Assembly (NCBI RefSeq): GCF_030409805.1
Contig: NZ_JAUFQP010000015.1
Coordinates: 61,075 to 125,074, forward strand
Origin: Algibacter miyuki
Lineage (GTDB): Bacteria; Bacteroidota; Bacteroidia; Flavobacteriales; Flavobacteriaceae
Direction: 5' to 3'
DNA length: 64,000 bases
The position numbers and the translations under genes are program-made. Below the pieces are notes generated by a model, which ran no database searches, had not been told where the DNA came from, and saw only the letters and a list, made by a program, of their open reading frames with translations. Below, in pieces: positions 51,532-60,391 of the stretch. Numbering within the stretch: position 1 is the stretch's first letter; each line of letters starts with the position of its first letter.

Positions 51532-52154
51532 TTCAATCCGAAACAAAAATCTACTTCATTCTCTTATTAACATTAAACCTATTGACTTTGAATGCACAAC
51601 ATATATATCCAAAATCTATTGCTATTGAAGCAGAAACGGCTTTATCACATTATCCAGAACTTGAAGACGTGGCTGTAGAATTTAAATTCAAAAGTAAGAT
51701 TAGAAAATCAACAATGCAGGCGCAACCCACATTTTGGAGTGTATTCCGCAGTAAGTCTAAACGAAAGTATAAGGTATTAATTAGTGAGAGTTTTATAATT
51801 GGAGATACCATTTATGACACAAAAGGCATGCCTTCGGAAGTGCTTATTGGATGGCTCGGACATGAGTTAGGGCATATTATGGATTACCAACATAGAAGCG
51901 GATTCAATTTAATTGGGTTTGGTTTAGGCTATTTGTTTTCAGAAAAATCTATGAAAAATGCCGAGCGTAGAGCAGATACTTTTGCTGTTTTGCACGGCAT
52001 GGAAACTTATATTTTGGCAACCAAAAACTTCATTTTAAATGAAGCTGGTTTTTCTGAAATTTATAAAAATAGAATAAAGCGTTATTATCTTTCGCCAGAA
52101 GAAATTATGATTATAGTAGACGAACGGGAAGAAAAGGCAACGCTTTCTAGTTAA
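51528..52154 (+). CDS. Putative secreted zinc metallopeptidase-like protein (HExxH)
   Basis: The 208-aa protein has a signal-like N-terminus (about 8-24, ending LNAQ). The zinc motif HELGH (His112, Glu113, His116) lies in GWLGHELGHIMDYQ, and a downstream ERRADTFAV (Glu146 or Asp150) could be the third ligand, as in M48-like proteases. A large insertion of hydrophobic residues (FNLIGFGLGYLF) separates the two. No named family is certain. It is coupled to cardiolipin synthase and convergent with the GH3-type gene 7 bp away. Activity is plausible but unproven. Confidence 0.65.
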   Translation: MIQSETKIYFILLLTLNLLTLNAQHIYPKSIAIEAETALSHYPELEDVAVEFKFKSKIRKSTMQAQPTFWSVFRSKSKRKYKVLISESFIIGDTIYDTKGMPSEVLIGWLGHELGHIMDYQHRSGFNLIGFGLGYLFSEKSMKNAERRADTFAVLHGMETYILATKNFILNEAGFSEIYKNRIKRYYLSPEEIMIIVDEREEKATLSS

Positions 52155-52161
52155 GCCATTA

Positions 52162-53682
52162 TTACTGCTTTTTTACAAAGGTTTCCCAAACTTCAAACTT
52201 ATCTTCGTTCATAACGCGTTCCATTTTAACTTGGCCACCTTTCTTTTTATTAGCTGCATTCCAATCATAAAATACCGAGGTAGGTACAGTATTCACTTTA
52301 ATTCCTTTTAAAGCTTTGCTGCGTGCTACACGATAATTCTTATTTGCATTTTGTAAAAAATCATCCAATGTTTTAGAGAATGAATTAGTATCTACATCAT
52401 CATCAATTCCTAAATACCAACTATGGTAAAACTCATCATCATATCGTTTTGCACAAATAGTATACTCTTTTATTTTAACATTAAAGGTATCTTCCAAGTG
52501 CTTCACAGCATCGTTCATTTTATTTACAGAAAGTTGTGAGCCTACCGTATTTAAGAAAAATTTGGTACGTCCTGTTATTTTAATCTCAGCTCTTTTAATA
52601 TCGGTAAATTCAATTGTGTCACCAATAATATAACGCCATGTACCAGAAACGGTACTAATAATAAGTACATAATCTTGGTTTAATGCTACCTCGTCTATAG
52701 TTAGAGAAGGCGCATCAGGGGTTAGAGAGCCATCTGGATTGATGTATTCTGGTTTAAAAGGAACAAATTCAAAATAAATTCCACCATCGGTTACCAATTG
52801 CATGGCGTCGGTTTCTGGTCTTGCTTGAAAGGCAATAAAACCTTCGGAAGCTAAATAAGTGTCTATAATAGTAATCGGTCTGCCTAATAAAGCGTTGAAA
52901 CTTTTTTCATAAGGACTAAAAGCGACTCCTCCAGATGTATAGACTTCTAAGTTTGGCCATATGTCGTGTATGTTTTCAACCTTATTATAGGTAATAACTT
53001 CTTTAAGCATCAGTTCAATCCATGAAGGAATCCCGCTTATGGCGCCTATGTCCCAATCTTTGGCTTTTTCTGCAATTTTTCTAACGCGCTCATCCCAATC
53101 GTCTATTTGGGCAATGGTTTCTCCTGGTTTATAATAGCCTTGAAACCATGTTGGAATGTTACTAGCACTAATACCGCTAATTTCGCCTTCTAAATGATTG
53201 TCTTTTTCAACCAAATCGGTAGAACTTCCTAACATTAATATGCCTTTCTCAAAAAATGAGGCTGGCAAATCAAAATGACTTAATGCTATAATTTGTGCAA
53301 TTCCGGCCGATTTTATACTGTCTATCATATCTTTAGTAACGGGTATACGCTTACTCGTTTTTCCTGTTGTACCAGAGCTTAATGCATAATAATCGGGGTT
53401 TTCTGGCCATGTAACATCGGTTTTGCCATCGTGAAGTTTTTGCCACCACGTTTCATTAATTTGATTATAATCAAAATAAGGAACTCCATTCGCAAAACGT
53501 TTTTCAAGATTATCACTTTCTAAAATAGTATCAAAAGTATAAAACTTGCCAAATTCAGTATCTTTAGCAGTATTCAATAGATGCTTTAGTACTTTTTTTT
53601 GATTTTCTGAATGGCTTGCTTCAGTTACTAACTTTTCTGTTAAATCGATCGTGCCTTTTATTAGGTTACCTATTATATTCAT
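52162..53682 (-). CDS. GH3-family acyl-acid amido synthetase-like protein
   Basis: The 506-aa protein matches the GH3 auxin-responsive promoter family, an ANL-type adenylating fold. The ATP loop is YALSSGTTGKTSKRIPVT, the motif for adenine/acyl binding includes VYTSGGVAFSPY, and TYLASEGFIAFQARPE and ITGRTKFFLNTVGSQLS follow. Plant GH3 enzymes conjugate jasmonate or auxin to amino acids. The bacterial substrates are unknown, and no downstream partner identifies them. It is a single gene on the minus strand, convergent with the HExxH gene. The length is slightly shorter than plant enzymes but all core blocks are present. Confidence 0.85.
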   Translation of the reverse strand: MNIIGNLIKGTIDLTEKLVTEASHSENQKKVLKHLLNTAKDTEFGKFYTFDTILESDNLEKRFANGVPYFDYNQINETWWQKLHDGKTDVTWPENPDYYALSSGTTGKTSKRIPVTKDMIDSIKSAGIAQIIALSHFDLPASFFEKGILMLGSSTDLVEKDNHLEGEISGISASNIPTWFQGYYKPGETIAQIDDWDERVRKIAEKAKDWDIGAISGIPSWIELMLKEVITYNKVENIHDIWPNLEVYTSGGVAFSPYEKSFNALLGRPITIIDTYLASEGFIAFQARPETDAMQLVTDGGIYFEFVPFKPEYINPDGSLTPDAPSLTIDEVALNQDYVLIISTVSGTWRYIIGDTIEFTDIKRAEIKITGRTKFFLNTVGSQLSVNKMNDAVKHLEDTFNVKIKEYTICAKRYDDEFYHSWYLGIDDDVDTNSFSKTLDDFLQNANKNYRVARSKALKGIKVNTVPTSVFYDWNAANKKKGGQVKMERVMNEDKFEVWETFVKKQ

Positions 53683-54037
53683 AAATTTAATTTTAAATAA
53701 ATTGAGAGATGTTTTTTACTGATCTCTGATTGCTGTAATCAATATTTAACAAAAAAAAGCTAAGGGTTAATGGCGTGTTTTTTTGTTACTCAACTTCTTC
53801 ATTAATATTTTTTATAAATCGGTAAAGTTAAGTTGTAATAAAGGTAAACCTCGGTTATTACTGTGGTGTGCTTTATTGAGTTTTTGATTAACTGAAATGA
53901 TAATTTCTGAGTTTTCAATAAAATTTATTAGCATAAAACGGTAATTATGTAAAACATTCAAAAAATTATATAATATAAAACTTGAAGACTTGTTGCAACT
54001 TTGTAGTAAGAAAAATAAACAATAAATTTTAATTATT
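53683..54037. other. 355-bp divergent intergenic region
   Basis: It separates the GH3-type gene (minus) from the outer-membrane protein pair (plus). CAACTTTG (about 53995-54002) resembles a -7 box for the latter. No ORF or stable hairpin is evident. Confidence 0.4.
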
Positions 54038-54688
54038 ATGAAAAAGAAAATTCAATTATTTGCAGCTTTATTTTTAACTATTGGGGCAACATGCACAGTG
54101 GCACATGCACAATCTAATGATGCGCCAAAAGCGGAATTCGGAATAAAAGGTGGTGCTAACTTTTCAAACATGTACACAGAAGATGTAGATGATAATAACG
54201 TATTAACAAGTTTTAATGCCGGTTTGTTTGTTATGTTACCGATAACCGATTTCTTAGCCATTCAACCTGAATTTCTGTATAGCAGAAAGGGGTCTGAATT
54301 AACTTATGATAATGTAATAGCTAACGGAACGGCTAAATTTAAATTAAACTATTTGGAAGTGCCTATTTTGCTTAAAGCGAATCTAACTCCAAATTTTAAT
54401 ATTCATGCAGGTCCTTATTTTGCTTACTTAATTGATGCGCAAACAACCAATGAAACAGAAGGAGGTACTTTCGATTTTGAGGATAATTTTGATAATGATG
54501 ACTTTAACAAATTTGATGCAGGTGTTGCAGTAGGTTTTGGTTTTGATTTTGAATCTATTGGAATTGGAGCACGTTATAACTACGGACTTACCACAGTTGG
54601 AAAAGAGAGAAGTTTTGGTGCTACAGATTATACATTTCCTGATGGGAAAAACAGCAACATTAGTGTATATGTAGCACTTAAATTATAA
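54038..54688 (+). CDS. Outer-membrane beta-barrel protein (PorT/OMP_b-brl_2 type)
   Basis: The 216-aa protein has a signal peptide (1-24, ending AHAQ) and an eight-strand small barrel pattern. FGIKGGANFSNMYTED starts it, FLAIQPEFLYSRKGSEL and LNYLEVPILLKANLTP are the classic second-third hairpin, and it ends YVALKL. This is the porT/OMP beta-barrel domain family, common in multiple copies in Bacteroidota with unassigned ligands. An acidic loop DNFDNDDFN may bind divalent cations. It is followed after 19 bp by a second, smaller barrel gene. Confidence 0.83.
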   Translation: MKKKIQLFAALFLTIGATCTVAHAQSNDAPKAEFGIKGGANFSNMYTEDVDDNNVLTSFNAGLFVMLPITDFLAIQPEFLYSRKGSELTYDNVIANGTAKFKLNYLEVPILLKANLTPNFNIHAGPYFAYLIDAQTTNETEGGTFDFEDNFDNDDFNKFDAGVAVGFGFDFESIGIGARYNYGLTTVGKERSFGATDYTFPDGKNSNISVYVALKL

Positions 54689-54707
54689 TAGTTTTTAAAC
54701 TTATAAC

Positions 54708-55232
54708 ATGAAAAAGATAACTACAACTTTATTCGTAATATGCCTTTTGGGTTATGCTAATTTTGCAAAAGCTCAAGATACAGATAATTACAAAAGGAAT
54801 TTTAAATTTGGTGTTGGACTCAATGCAGGTTTACCTCTTAACGATCCTTATTCATTTAATGTTGGGGGCGATGTAAGAGCACAATACAATATTTCGAGTA
54901 CATATTCCTTATGTTTTACAACAGGTTATAATAATTTGTTTGTAGAAGATGATGTAAACTTCGGCTATATTCCGGTAAAGGTAGGATACAAAACCTTCTT
55001 ATTCAGTAATGAGTTTTACGCTATGGGAGAAATAGGAGGTGCTTTTTCAACTACAAAAGCATATAATGATAATTCCATGATTTTTTGCCCTAGTGTTGGC
55101 TACGCTACAAAGGCTATTGATATTAGTCTGAGGTATGAATTGCTAAAGGATTTTCCTATTATCAAAAAGAGCGCAGCAAACGAAGGATTAGCACAAGTAA
55201 TGGTGCGTTTGGCTTATGGATTTGATTTATAA
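54708..55232 (+). CDS. Small outer-membrane beta-barrel protein
   Basis: The 174-aa protein has a signal peptide (1-22, ending AKAQ) and a short series of amphipathic strands: FKFGVGLNAGLPLN, YSLCFTTGYNNLF, FGYIPVKVGYKTFL and a last MVRLAYGFDL. The size suits an eight-strand barrel like OmpW/OmpX. It follows the PorT-type gene after 19 bp, so the two probably share a transcript. No ligand or partner is apparent. A strong terminator begins 122 bp after its stop. Confidence 0.78.
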   Translation: MKKITTTLFVICLLGYANFAKAQDTDNYKRNFKFGVGLNAGLPLNDPYSFNVGGDVRAQYNISSTYSLCFTTGYNNLFVEDDVNFGYIPVKVGYKTFLFSNEFYAMGEIGGAFSTTKAYNDNSMIFCPSVGYATKAIDISLRYELLKDFPIIKKSAANEGLAQVMVRLAYGFDL

Positions 55233-55354
55233 GAAGTAGCATACCGCTAAGTTCGAATTTTTAAGCATCAATTAATTTTTAGTTAGTTACGTAAAAGGAT
55301 TGAGAACTTACAACTATATTTTAGCTCCTATTATACAGGATTAAGTAAAATTTT

Positions 55355-55387
55355 AAAAGCCCATAAACATGATGTTTATGGGCTTTT
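55355..55387. terminator. Bidirectional intrinsic terminator
   Basis: The arms AAAAGCCCATAAAC and GTTTATGGGCTTTT form a perfect 14-bp stem with a 5-nt loop and T-runs on both strands. It ends the barrel gene pair (plus) and the reductase operon (minus). Confidence 0.88.
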
Positions 55388-55410
55388 TGTAGTTTATTAT
55401 ACTTCGTGTT

Positions 55411-56256
55411 TTATTCTTTAAATTCCTTCATCATTTCTAGTACAGACTTATGATGTCTTCCTGTCACTTTTTCAAAATCAGAAGGTACATCATTTGCTCC
55501 ATTTTTTATGCCTTCGTAAATTCCAGCAATTACAGTTCCTAGAAAATCTCCTAACTCTGCTTTTCTCTCAGCTAAATAATCGGATATAGATACAGGTGTG
55601 AATATTAATTGTGTATTGAATACTTGGTTTATATTTTCGGCCAATTGATTTTGAGTAATCGCGTTTCCAACTAGATTATAAATTTTACCATCATGTTTAT
55701 CTTCAGTTAACATTTTCGTATAGGCTAATCCCAATTCTTCTCTACTCGTATAAGCACATTTTCCATCGCCTGCACAATTTCTAATCTCACCTTCCTTTAC
55801 GTAAGTATCAATATATTCTAAATCGGGCTCAATATAAATGCCATTTCTTCCAATGACATAATCAAGACCTGAATTCTGAACATCTATTTCTGTTTGTCTA
55901 TTACTCTGTACTACGGGACTAAAAGCGGTGTTTTCGGCATCTCCAACGATACTTGTATAAACGATTTTTTTTACGTTGTTATCTACGGCCGCATCAATAA
56001 CGTTTCTGTGTTGTTGGATTCTTTTTTGTGGTTCATCCATTCCTGAAAGCAGCAAAACGGTATCAATACCTTGTAATGCGGCAACAAAATCTTCACGATT
56101 GTTATAATCTCCTTTTCTGATTTCAATGCCTAAGTACTTTGCTTTTTCTGGTGAACGCGCAATACCAATAACGTTTTCTTTTCCTACTTCATTAATGAGG
56201 TTTTTTACAATAGTACTCCCTAGTTTTCCGTTGGCGGATGTTACTGCAATTTTCAT
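55411..56256 (-). CDS. NmrA/QOR2-like NAD(P)H-binding reductase
   Basis: The 281-aa protein has a Rossmann motif TSANGKLGSTIVKN and an NmrA/QOR2-like pattern (IGIARSPEKAKYLG, IRKGDYNN, DTVLLLSG, KKIVYTSIVGDAENTAF). Quinone reductases of this type take NADPH and protect from redox stress. NmrA relatives instead act as redox sensors, and sequence alone does not decide. It is 11 bp downstream of the racemase-like gene, making it the last gene of the egt operon. The strong terminator at 55355-55387 follows. Confidence 0.8.
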   Translation of the reverse strand: MKIAVTSANGKLGSTIVKNLINEVGKENVIGIARSPEKAKYLGIEIRKGDYNNREDFVAALQGIDTVLLLSGMDEPQKRIQQHRNVIDAAVDNNVKKIVYTSIVGDAENTAFSPVVQSNRQTEIDVQNSGLDYVIGRNGIYIEPDLEYIDTYVKEGEIRNCAGDGKCAYTSREELGLAYTKMLTEDKHDGKIYNLVGNAITQNQLAENINQVFNTQLIFTPVSISDYLAERKAELGDFLGTVIAGIYEGIKNGANDVPSDFEKVTGRHHKSVLEMMKEFKE

Positions 56257-56267
56257 AATGTTAAATT

Positions 56268-56930
56268 TTATAATGTGTTTATGGCTGCTGTAATTTGAAT
56301 ATCAACCATATCAAAAAGTTTATTATTGTCTTTTGGTTTAAAAATAGATAACTCGGTGCAGGCCAAAACCACAGGGTTTTTAGCCGTATATTTCTTAATA
56401 ATGTTATGGTAGTTTTCTATTTGTGCTTTAGTTTCTTGTTTGGAATAAACCTGTCTTCTAAATACATCAATTTGAAGTCTATCTTCGGCTGTTGGAATTT
56501 CTATGTCTATACCCTTTAAATTGAAAATGGCACGTATATAGGCCGAATTCATTGTGTATTCCGAACCCATTAATATAACCTTAGCGTGCTGTTGAACTTT
56601 AATTTTTGATGCTGTTAAATGAATAGGATGTAAAATATTTTTTTTAACTGATAATTGATCGATTGTTTCGTGCAATGTAATGTTAGGTACCAAAATATGA
56701 GCGGTATCTAGTTTTTCAATGTCTTGAATACATACTTGTGTTAAACGGGATAATTCTTTCGAAGTGTTTGGTAAAAGTGAATTAATAGCATCAAAATTGG
56801 CATTTAATAATATAAACGGGCAAGTGCTATAGCCACCATGTTTCAGGTTGAACATTCTATTTAGTTCACTGATATAATACAAAGTGGTTTGACTTCCTAG
56901 TCCTAATATGGCCAGCGTTTTTTTATTCAT
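56268..56930 (-). CDS. Aspartate/glutamate racemase family protein
   Basis: I place the start at the ATG at 56930 (MNKKTLAILGLGSQTTLYY), giving 220 aa. An upstream Met at 56960 would lie inside egtD. The fold is that of Asp/Glu racemases (YgeA type): FILLNANFDAINSL in the first half and NPVVLACTELSIF in the second, where the cysteine of ACTE is one catalytic acid. The first-half cysteine expected near CNTAH is not seen (NANFD occupies that place). The enzyme may therefore be a one-cysteine variant or non-racemase. It begins 1 bp after the egtD stop and is presumably co-translated. A role in ergothioneine metabolism is unproven. Confidence 0.72.
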   Translation of the reverse strand: MNKKTLAILGLGSQTTLYYISELNRMFNLKHGGYSTCPFILLNANFDAINSLLPNTSKELSRLTQVCIQDIEKLDTAHILVPNITLHETIDQLSVKKNILHPIHLTASKIKVQQHAKVILMGSEYTMNSAYIRAIFNLKGIDIEIPTAEDRLQIDVFRRQVYSKQETKAQIENYHNIIKKYTAKNPVVLACTELSIFKPKDNNKLFDMVDIQITAAINTL

Positions 56931-56931
56931 T

Positions 56932-57879
56932 TTAATGTCTTGTAAGAATGTAATCGGCAAAATAACCTTTGTTATCTTGTATTTTTGCTTCGAGATTAAA
57001 ATCTGTATTTGCGATTATTTTTTCAACAAGTTTATCATTGTATTTTCTAGAAATCTCGGTGTGAATTTTTTCTCCTTCAGCAAGTTTATAGGTTTTTCCA
57101 ATGGCTTTTATTTCTACTGTTTGATCGATGGTGCTTTCTATAAAACTTTTAGCAATACCTTCGTTTTTATCATATTCAGGTTGATGCTTAAAGTGATTAA
57201 GATTAAAATCACCATCCAATTCATTATTGATTCTATCTAGTAAATTAAGATTGAATTTTGCGGTAATTCCTTTACTGTCGTTATATGCAGGACGTACAAT
57301 TTCGTTGGCTTTTATTAAATCGACACCGAGTAATAGTTTATCTCCAGCTTGAAGATTAGCTCCTAAATTATAAATGAATTTAGCTGCTAAATCATCCGTC
57401 ATATTTCCAATATTAGACCCTAGAAATAATACTATTTTTGGTTTTTTACTGTCTTTTAAAGTAGCCAGAATTTCGAAGTAGTCGCCTTGTTTGGTTTGTA
57501 CCGATACATTTGGCAATTCTTTATTCAGGTCTTGTTCTAATAAACCTAAAGCATTAGATGAAATATCGATAGGGAAGTAGTCGAAGGAATAATTTTCCGA
57601 ATCTAACAATTTTAATAATTCTTTTGTTTTTGTGCCATCGCCAGCCCCCAATTCAATGAGTTCAAAATACGTATTCGGTTTTACGCCAAATGCATCAACC
57701 AATTCTTGAGTTTTATTCTGAAAAATATCCAATTCACAGCGTGTAAGGTAGTATTCAGGCAAGTTCATGATTTCTACAAATAGGGCATCTCCTTTTTTGT
57801 CGTAAAAGTATTTTGAAGGCAATGTTTTTGGATTGGATTCTAATCCTTTATTGACTTCATTTTTAAAATTTTCTATCAT
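56932..57879 (-). CDS. egtD: L-histidine N-alpha-methyltransferase EgtD
   Basis: The 315-aa protein carries the EgtD signatures. The N-terminal SKYFYDKKGDALFVEIM and NLPEYYLTRCEL are diagnostic of the family, followed by SAM-binding ELGAGDGTKTKEL (about 76-88) and FLGSNIGNMTDD. EgtD trimethylates histidine to hercynine with three SAM, the first step of ergothioneine synthesis. The length matches family members (about 320 aa). It overlaps egtB by four bases (ATGA), and the racemase gene starts 1 bp after its stop. Confidence 0.92.
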   Translation of the reverse strand: MIENFKNEVNKGLESNPKTLPSKYFYDKKGDALFVEIMNLPEYYLTRCELDIFQNKTQELVDAFGVKPNTYFELIELGAGDGTKTKELLKLLDSENYSFDYFPIDISSNALGLLEQDLNKELPNVSVQTKQGDYFEILATLKDSKKPKIVLFLGSNIGNMTDDLAAKFIYNLGANLQAGDKLLLGVDLIKANEIVRPAYNDSKGITAKFNLNLLDRINNELDGDFNLNHFKHQPEYDKNEGIAKSFIESTIDQTVEIKAIGKTYKLAEGEKIHTEISRKYNDKLVEKIIANTDFNLEAKIQDNKGYFADYILTRH

Positions 57880-59024
57880 TTAACTAATCTTATTCCGGTA
57901 AATTGCCAACGTTCCGAAGGGTGAAAAAAATTGCGGTAAGTTGTCCTACTATGATTTTTAGAAGTAGCAACAGAAGCGCCTCGTAATACCATTTTGTTAC
58001 TCATGAATTTACCATTGTATTCGCCAACAGCACCATTTTCTTTTACAAAATTGGGGTACGCTAAATAAGCACTGTTTGTCCATTCCCAACGTTTGCCCCA
58101 ATCCATTTGTTGAGCAGCAATTTCCCACTCAAATTCGGTTGGTAAACGCATGCCTTTCCATACAGCAAAGGCATTGGCTTCATAATAATTAATGTGACTA
58201 AGTATCGCGTTTTTATCTATTTTTTGTAATCCTGAAAGGGTGTAATAATGCCATTCTCCATCAATTTTATGCCAATACATAGGCGAATTAATTTGTTGGC
58301 TATTTATCCAAGACCAACCTTCATCTAGCCATAAATTAAAATCGGTATATGCTCCGGCTTCTATAAATTCGATATAATCTTCATTCGTTACTAAAAAATT
58401 ATTGATTTCAAAATCGGCTATAAATACCTTGTGAACTCCTAATTCATTGTCATAGCAAAAACCATCTCCTTGATGTCCAATTTCATAGATGCCTTCTTTT
58501 ATTTGAATTGTTTCTTGTAATTGGTTTCGGTCTTTTAAAAGATAAACATCTTTATGATATGCAGGAAATAAAGGATTATGCCCAAGCATATATTTTACAT
58601 CTGTAATTAATAATTCTTGATGCTGTTGCTCATGATTTAATCCTAAAAGAACCAAATCTAAAACGTCCTGAGTTGGATTATTTTTGAGGAAATCTAACAT
58701 TTTCTCATCTACAAACTCGCGATAGGCAAAAATATGATCTGTGCTAGGACGCGACATATTTCCTCGGTTGGTTTGCAAAATTCTATCACCTACATTATTG
58801 TAATAACTATTGAATAAGAAATTGAAATTAGGATCGTATTCTGTATAATTTTCAGAGTAATTTTTTAAAATAAAGGTTTCAAAAAACCAAGTGGTATGTG
58901 CTAGATGCCATTTTGCAGGACTGGCAAAACTAACAACCTGAATGGCGTAATCTTCGGGTTGTAAATGTTTACAGAAGGCAATGGTTTGCAATCTGATGGA
59001 TTTATATTTTTCGAGAATTTCCAT
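57876..59024 (-). CDS. egtB: Sulfoxide synthase EgtB (or SenA-type homologue)
   Basis: The 382-aa protein has an N-terminal DinB-like domain with HLAHTTWFFE (His43) and HEQQHQE (His131, His135), which supply the non-haem iron ligands. A C-terminal formylglycine-generating-enzyme-like domain (about 160-382) has RLPTEFEWEIA, GNVW-like WEWTNSAY and a RNFFHPSERWQFTGIRL end. EgtB joins hercynine to a thiol (gamma-Glu-Cys or Cys) with O2. Selenoneine synthase SenA is similar, and ergothioneine is the default because egtD follows directly. No EgtC amidohydrolase or EgtE lyase is seen here, so a cysteine-using EgtB or a lyase elsewhere is needed. Confidence 0.88.
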   Translation of the reverse strand: MEILEKYKSIRLQTIAFCKHLQPEDYAIQVVSFASPAKWHLAHTTWFFETFILKNYSENYTEYDPNFNFLFNSYYNNVGDRILQTNRGNMSRPSTDHIFAYREFVDEKMLDFLKNNPTQDVLDLVLLGLNHEQQHQELLITDVKYMLGHNPLFPAYHKDVYLLKDRNQLQETIQIKEGIYEIGHQGDGFCYDNELGVHKVFIADFEINNFLVTNEDYIEFIEAGAYTDFNLWLDEGWSWINSQQINSPMYWHKIDGEWHYYTLSGLQKIDKNAILSHINYYEANAFAVWKGMRLPTEFEWEIAAQQMDWGKRWEWTNSAYLAYPNFVKENGAVGEYNGKFMSNKMVLRGASVATSKNHSRTTYRNFFHPSERWQFTGIRLVK

Positions 59025-59035
59025 GTCATTAGATC

Positions 59036-59413
59036 TTAATACATTGTATTGTTATTTGTAGCGGTTTTAGGGATTTGTTGAATGCTATCCCAATGTTCTA
59101 CGATCTTTCCATTTTCATTAAATCGAAAGAAATCCATTGTTATGTATTGGTCATCGTCGGGCCAAACTTGATGTGTGTGCAGTGAAACAAGATCTCCTTC
59201 TGCTACGCTTCTTACAAACTCAATGGACTTAACAGGGAATTCACGTTGCATACGATCGAAATAATCAATGAAAGCTTGAGGACCATCACAAACCATTGGA
59301 TTATGTTGGATGTATTGGTCTCCAACGTACAATTCTACTGCTTTTGTTGGGTTTCCTTCATATGCCATTTTGTAAAATGCAATGGCATTTGCTTTATTTT
59401 GTTGTATGTTCAT
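59036..59413 (-). CDS. SnoaL-like/NTF2-fold protein
   Basis: The 125-aa protein has the NTF2-like cone pattern: ANAIAFYKMAYEGNP in the first helix, YIQHNPMVCDGPQAF in the pocket and VRSVAEGDLVSLHTHQVW in the strand, with FRFNENGKIVEHWDSIQ at the end. This is the SnoaL/ester-cyclase family, used as isomerases, cyclases or lyases or as small binding proteins. It lies 11 bp upstream of egtB on the same strand, so it is probably in the same transcript. No link with sulfur chemistry is established. Confidence 0.82.
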   Translation of the reverse strand: MNIQQNKANAIAFYKMAYEGNPTKAVELYVGDQYIQHNPMVCDGPQAFIDYFDRMQREFPVKSIEFVRSVAEGDLVSLHTHQVWPDDDQYITMDFFRFNENGKIVEHWDSIQQIPKTATNNNTMY

Positions 59414-59529
59414 TGTGTTTCCATTTTTGTATTAATGTTTTTTATCAAAGAAAAAACATATTCACCAACATTTTGTTTTGGTGTTATTGGCTTTATAAAT
59501 TTAGTTATTTTTTTTTCTCTAGCTGTTTA

Positions 59530-60342
59530 TTAAATACTTTTTAATTTTTGTAATGCATTTAAAGTAGCGATACCCACTTTTTCAGCTGATTGCGGATTTT
59601 GCCCCGTTACTAACCTTTGGTCGGTAACAACGTGCTCATTAAAAGGAGCCGACTTTTCGAAAATAGCACCACGTTCTATTAATTTATCTTCTAGCATAAA
59701 AGGAACAATGTTTTCTAATTTTACTTTTATTTCCTCTTCATTGGTAAATGCATTAACTTTTTTACCATCAACAAGATAAGAGCCGTTGCTTAACTTAATA
59801 TTTACAAGTCCGGCAGGGCCATGGCATACAGCACTTACAATACCATTGTTTTCATAAATTTTAGTTGCTATTTCTGCAATTTCGTTATTGTCTGCAAAGT
59901 CCCACATAGCTCCATGGCCTCCTGCATAATGAATAGCTACATAATCATCAGGGTTTACTTCACTTGGTTTTTTAGTGTTTTCAATTTTGTTGCGATAGAT
60001 GTCATTATCCCAAAATTTCTTATTGATGTCATCTGTCATGTCAAAAGCATCAACAGGAGCTTTGCCGCCTTTCGGACTTACAAAATCTATGTCATAACCA
60101 GCACTATGCAATACGTTCCATGGATGAGAAACTTCACCGAGATAGTAACCTGTTTTTTCGCCAGTATTTCCTTTTTCATCATGACTTGTAACAACGAATA
60201 ATATCTTTTTTAAATTCTGAGTTTTTTTAGTTTCTGTTTTTGTGATAGATTCGTTTGAATTGCTTTTGTTTTTACAACTTGATAAAATAAAAGTAAAACT
60301 GATAAGTAGTAGGAGTGTTCCTGTTTTTATGTTGTTTGCCAT
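59530..60342 (-). CDS. DJ-1/PfpI (Hsp31-like) lipoprotein
   Basis: The 270-aa protein begins with a lipobox (ILSSC, Cys23) and has a DJ-1/PfpI domain. Glu70 lies in YYLGEVSHP and the nucleophile Cys173 with His174 in VSAVCHGPAGL, the class I Hsp31/HchA arrangement. Such enzymes are glyoxalase III, chaperones or amidotransferase-like hydrolases. Its lipid anchor places it in the envelope, which is unusual for cytoplasmic Hsp31 but common among Bacteroidota homologues. It is the last gene of a same-strand group from 61690 to 59530. A protective role against reactive carbonyls is plausible. Confidence 0.85.
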   Translation of the reverse strand: MANNIKTGTLLLLISFTFILSSCKNKSNSNESITKTETKKTQNLKKILFVVTSHDEKGNTGEKTGYYLGEVSHPWNVLHSAGYDIDFVSPKGGKAPVDAFDMTDDINKKFWDNDIYRNKIENTKKPSEVNPDDYVAIHYAGGHGAMWDFADNNEIAEIATKIYENNGIVSAVCHGPAGLVNIKLSNGSYLVDGKKVNAFTNEEEIKVKLENIVPFMLEDKLIERGAIFEKSAPFNEHVVTDQRLVTGQNPQSAEKVGIATLNALQKLKSI

Positions 60343-60391
60343 GAATAATTAATTTTTTATTATTGGTTTATATATGATACTAACAACGGTT

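Noticed and set aside
59246..59544. Two overlapping plus-strand ORFs rich in Phe and Cys.
   Set aside because: They are antisense to the SnoaL-like gene and its AT-rich upstream region, with no family features.
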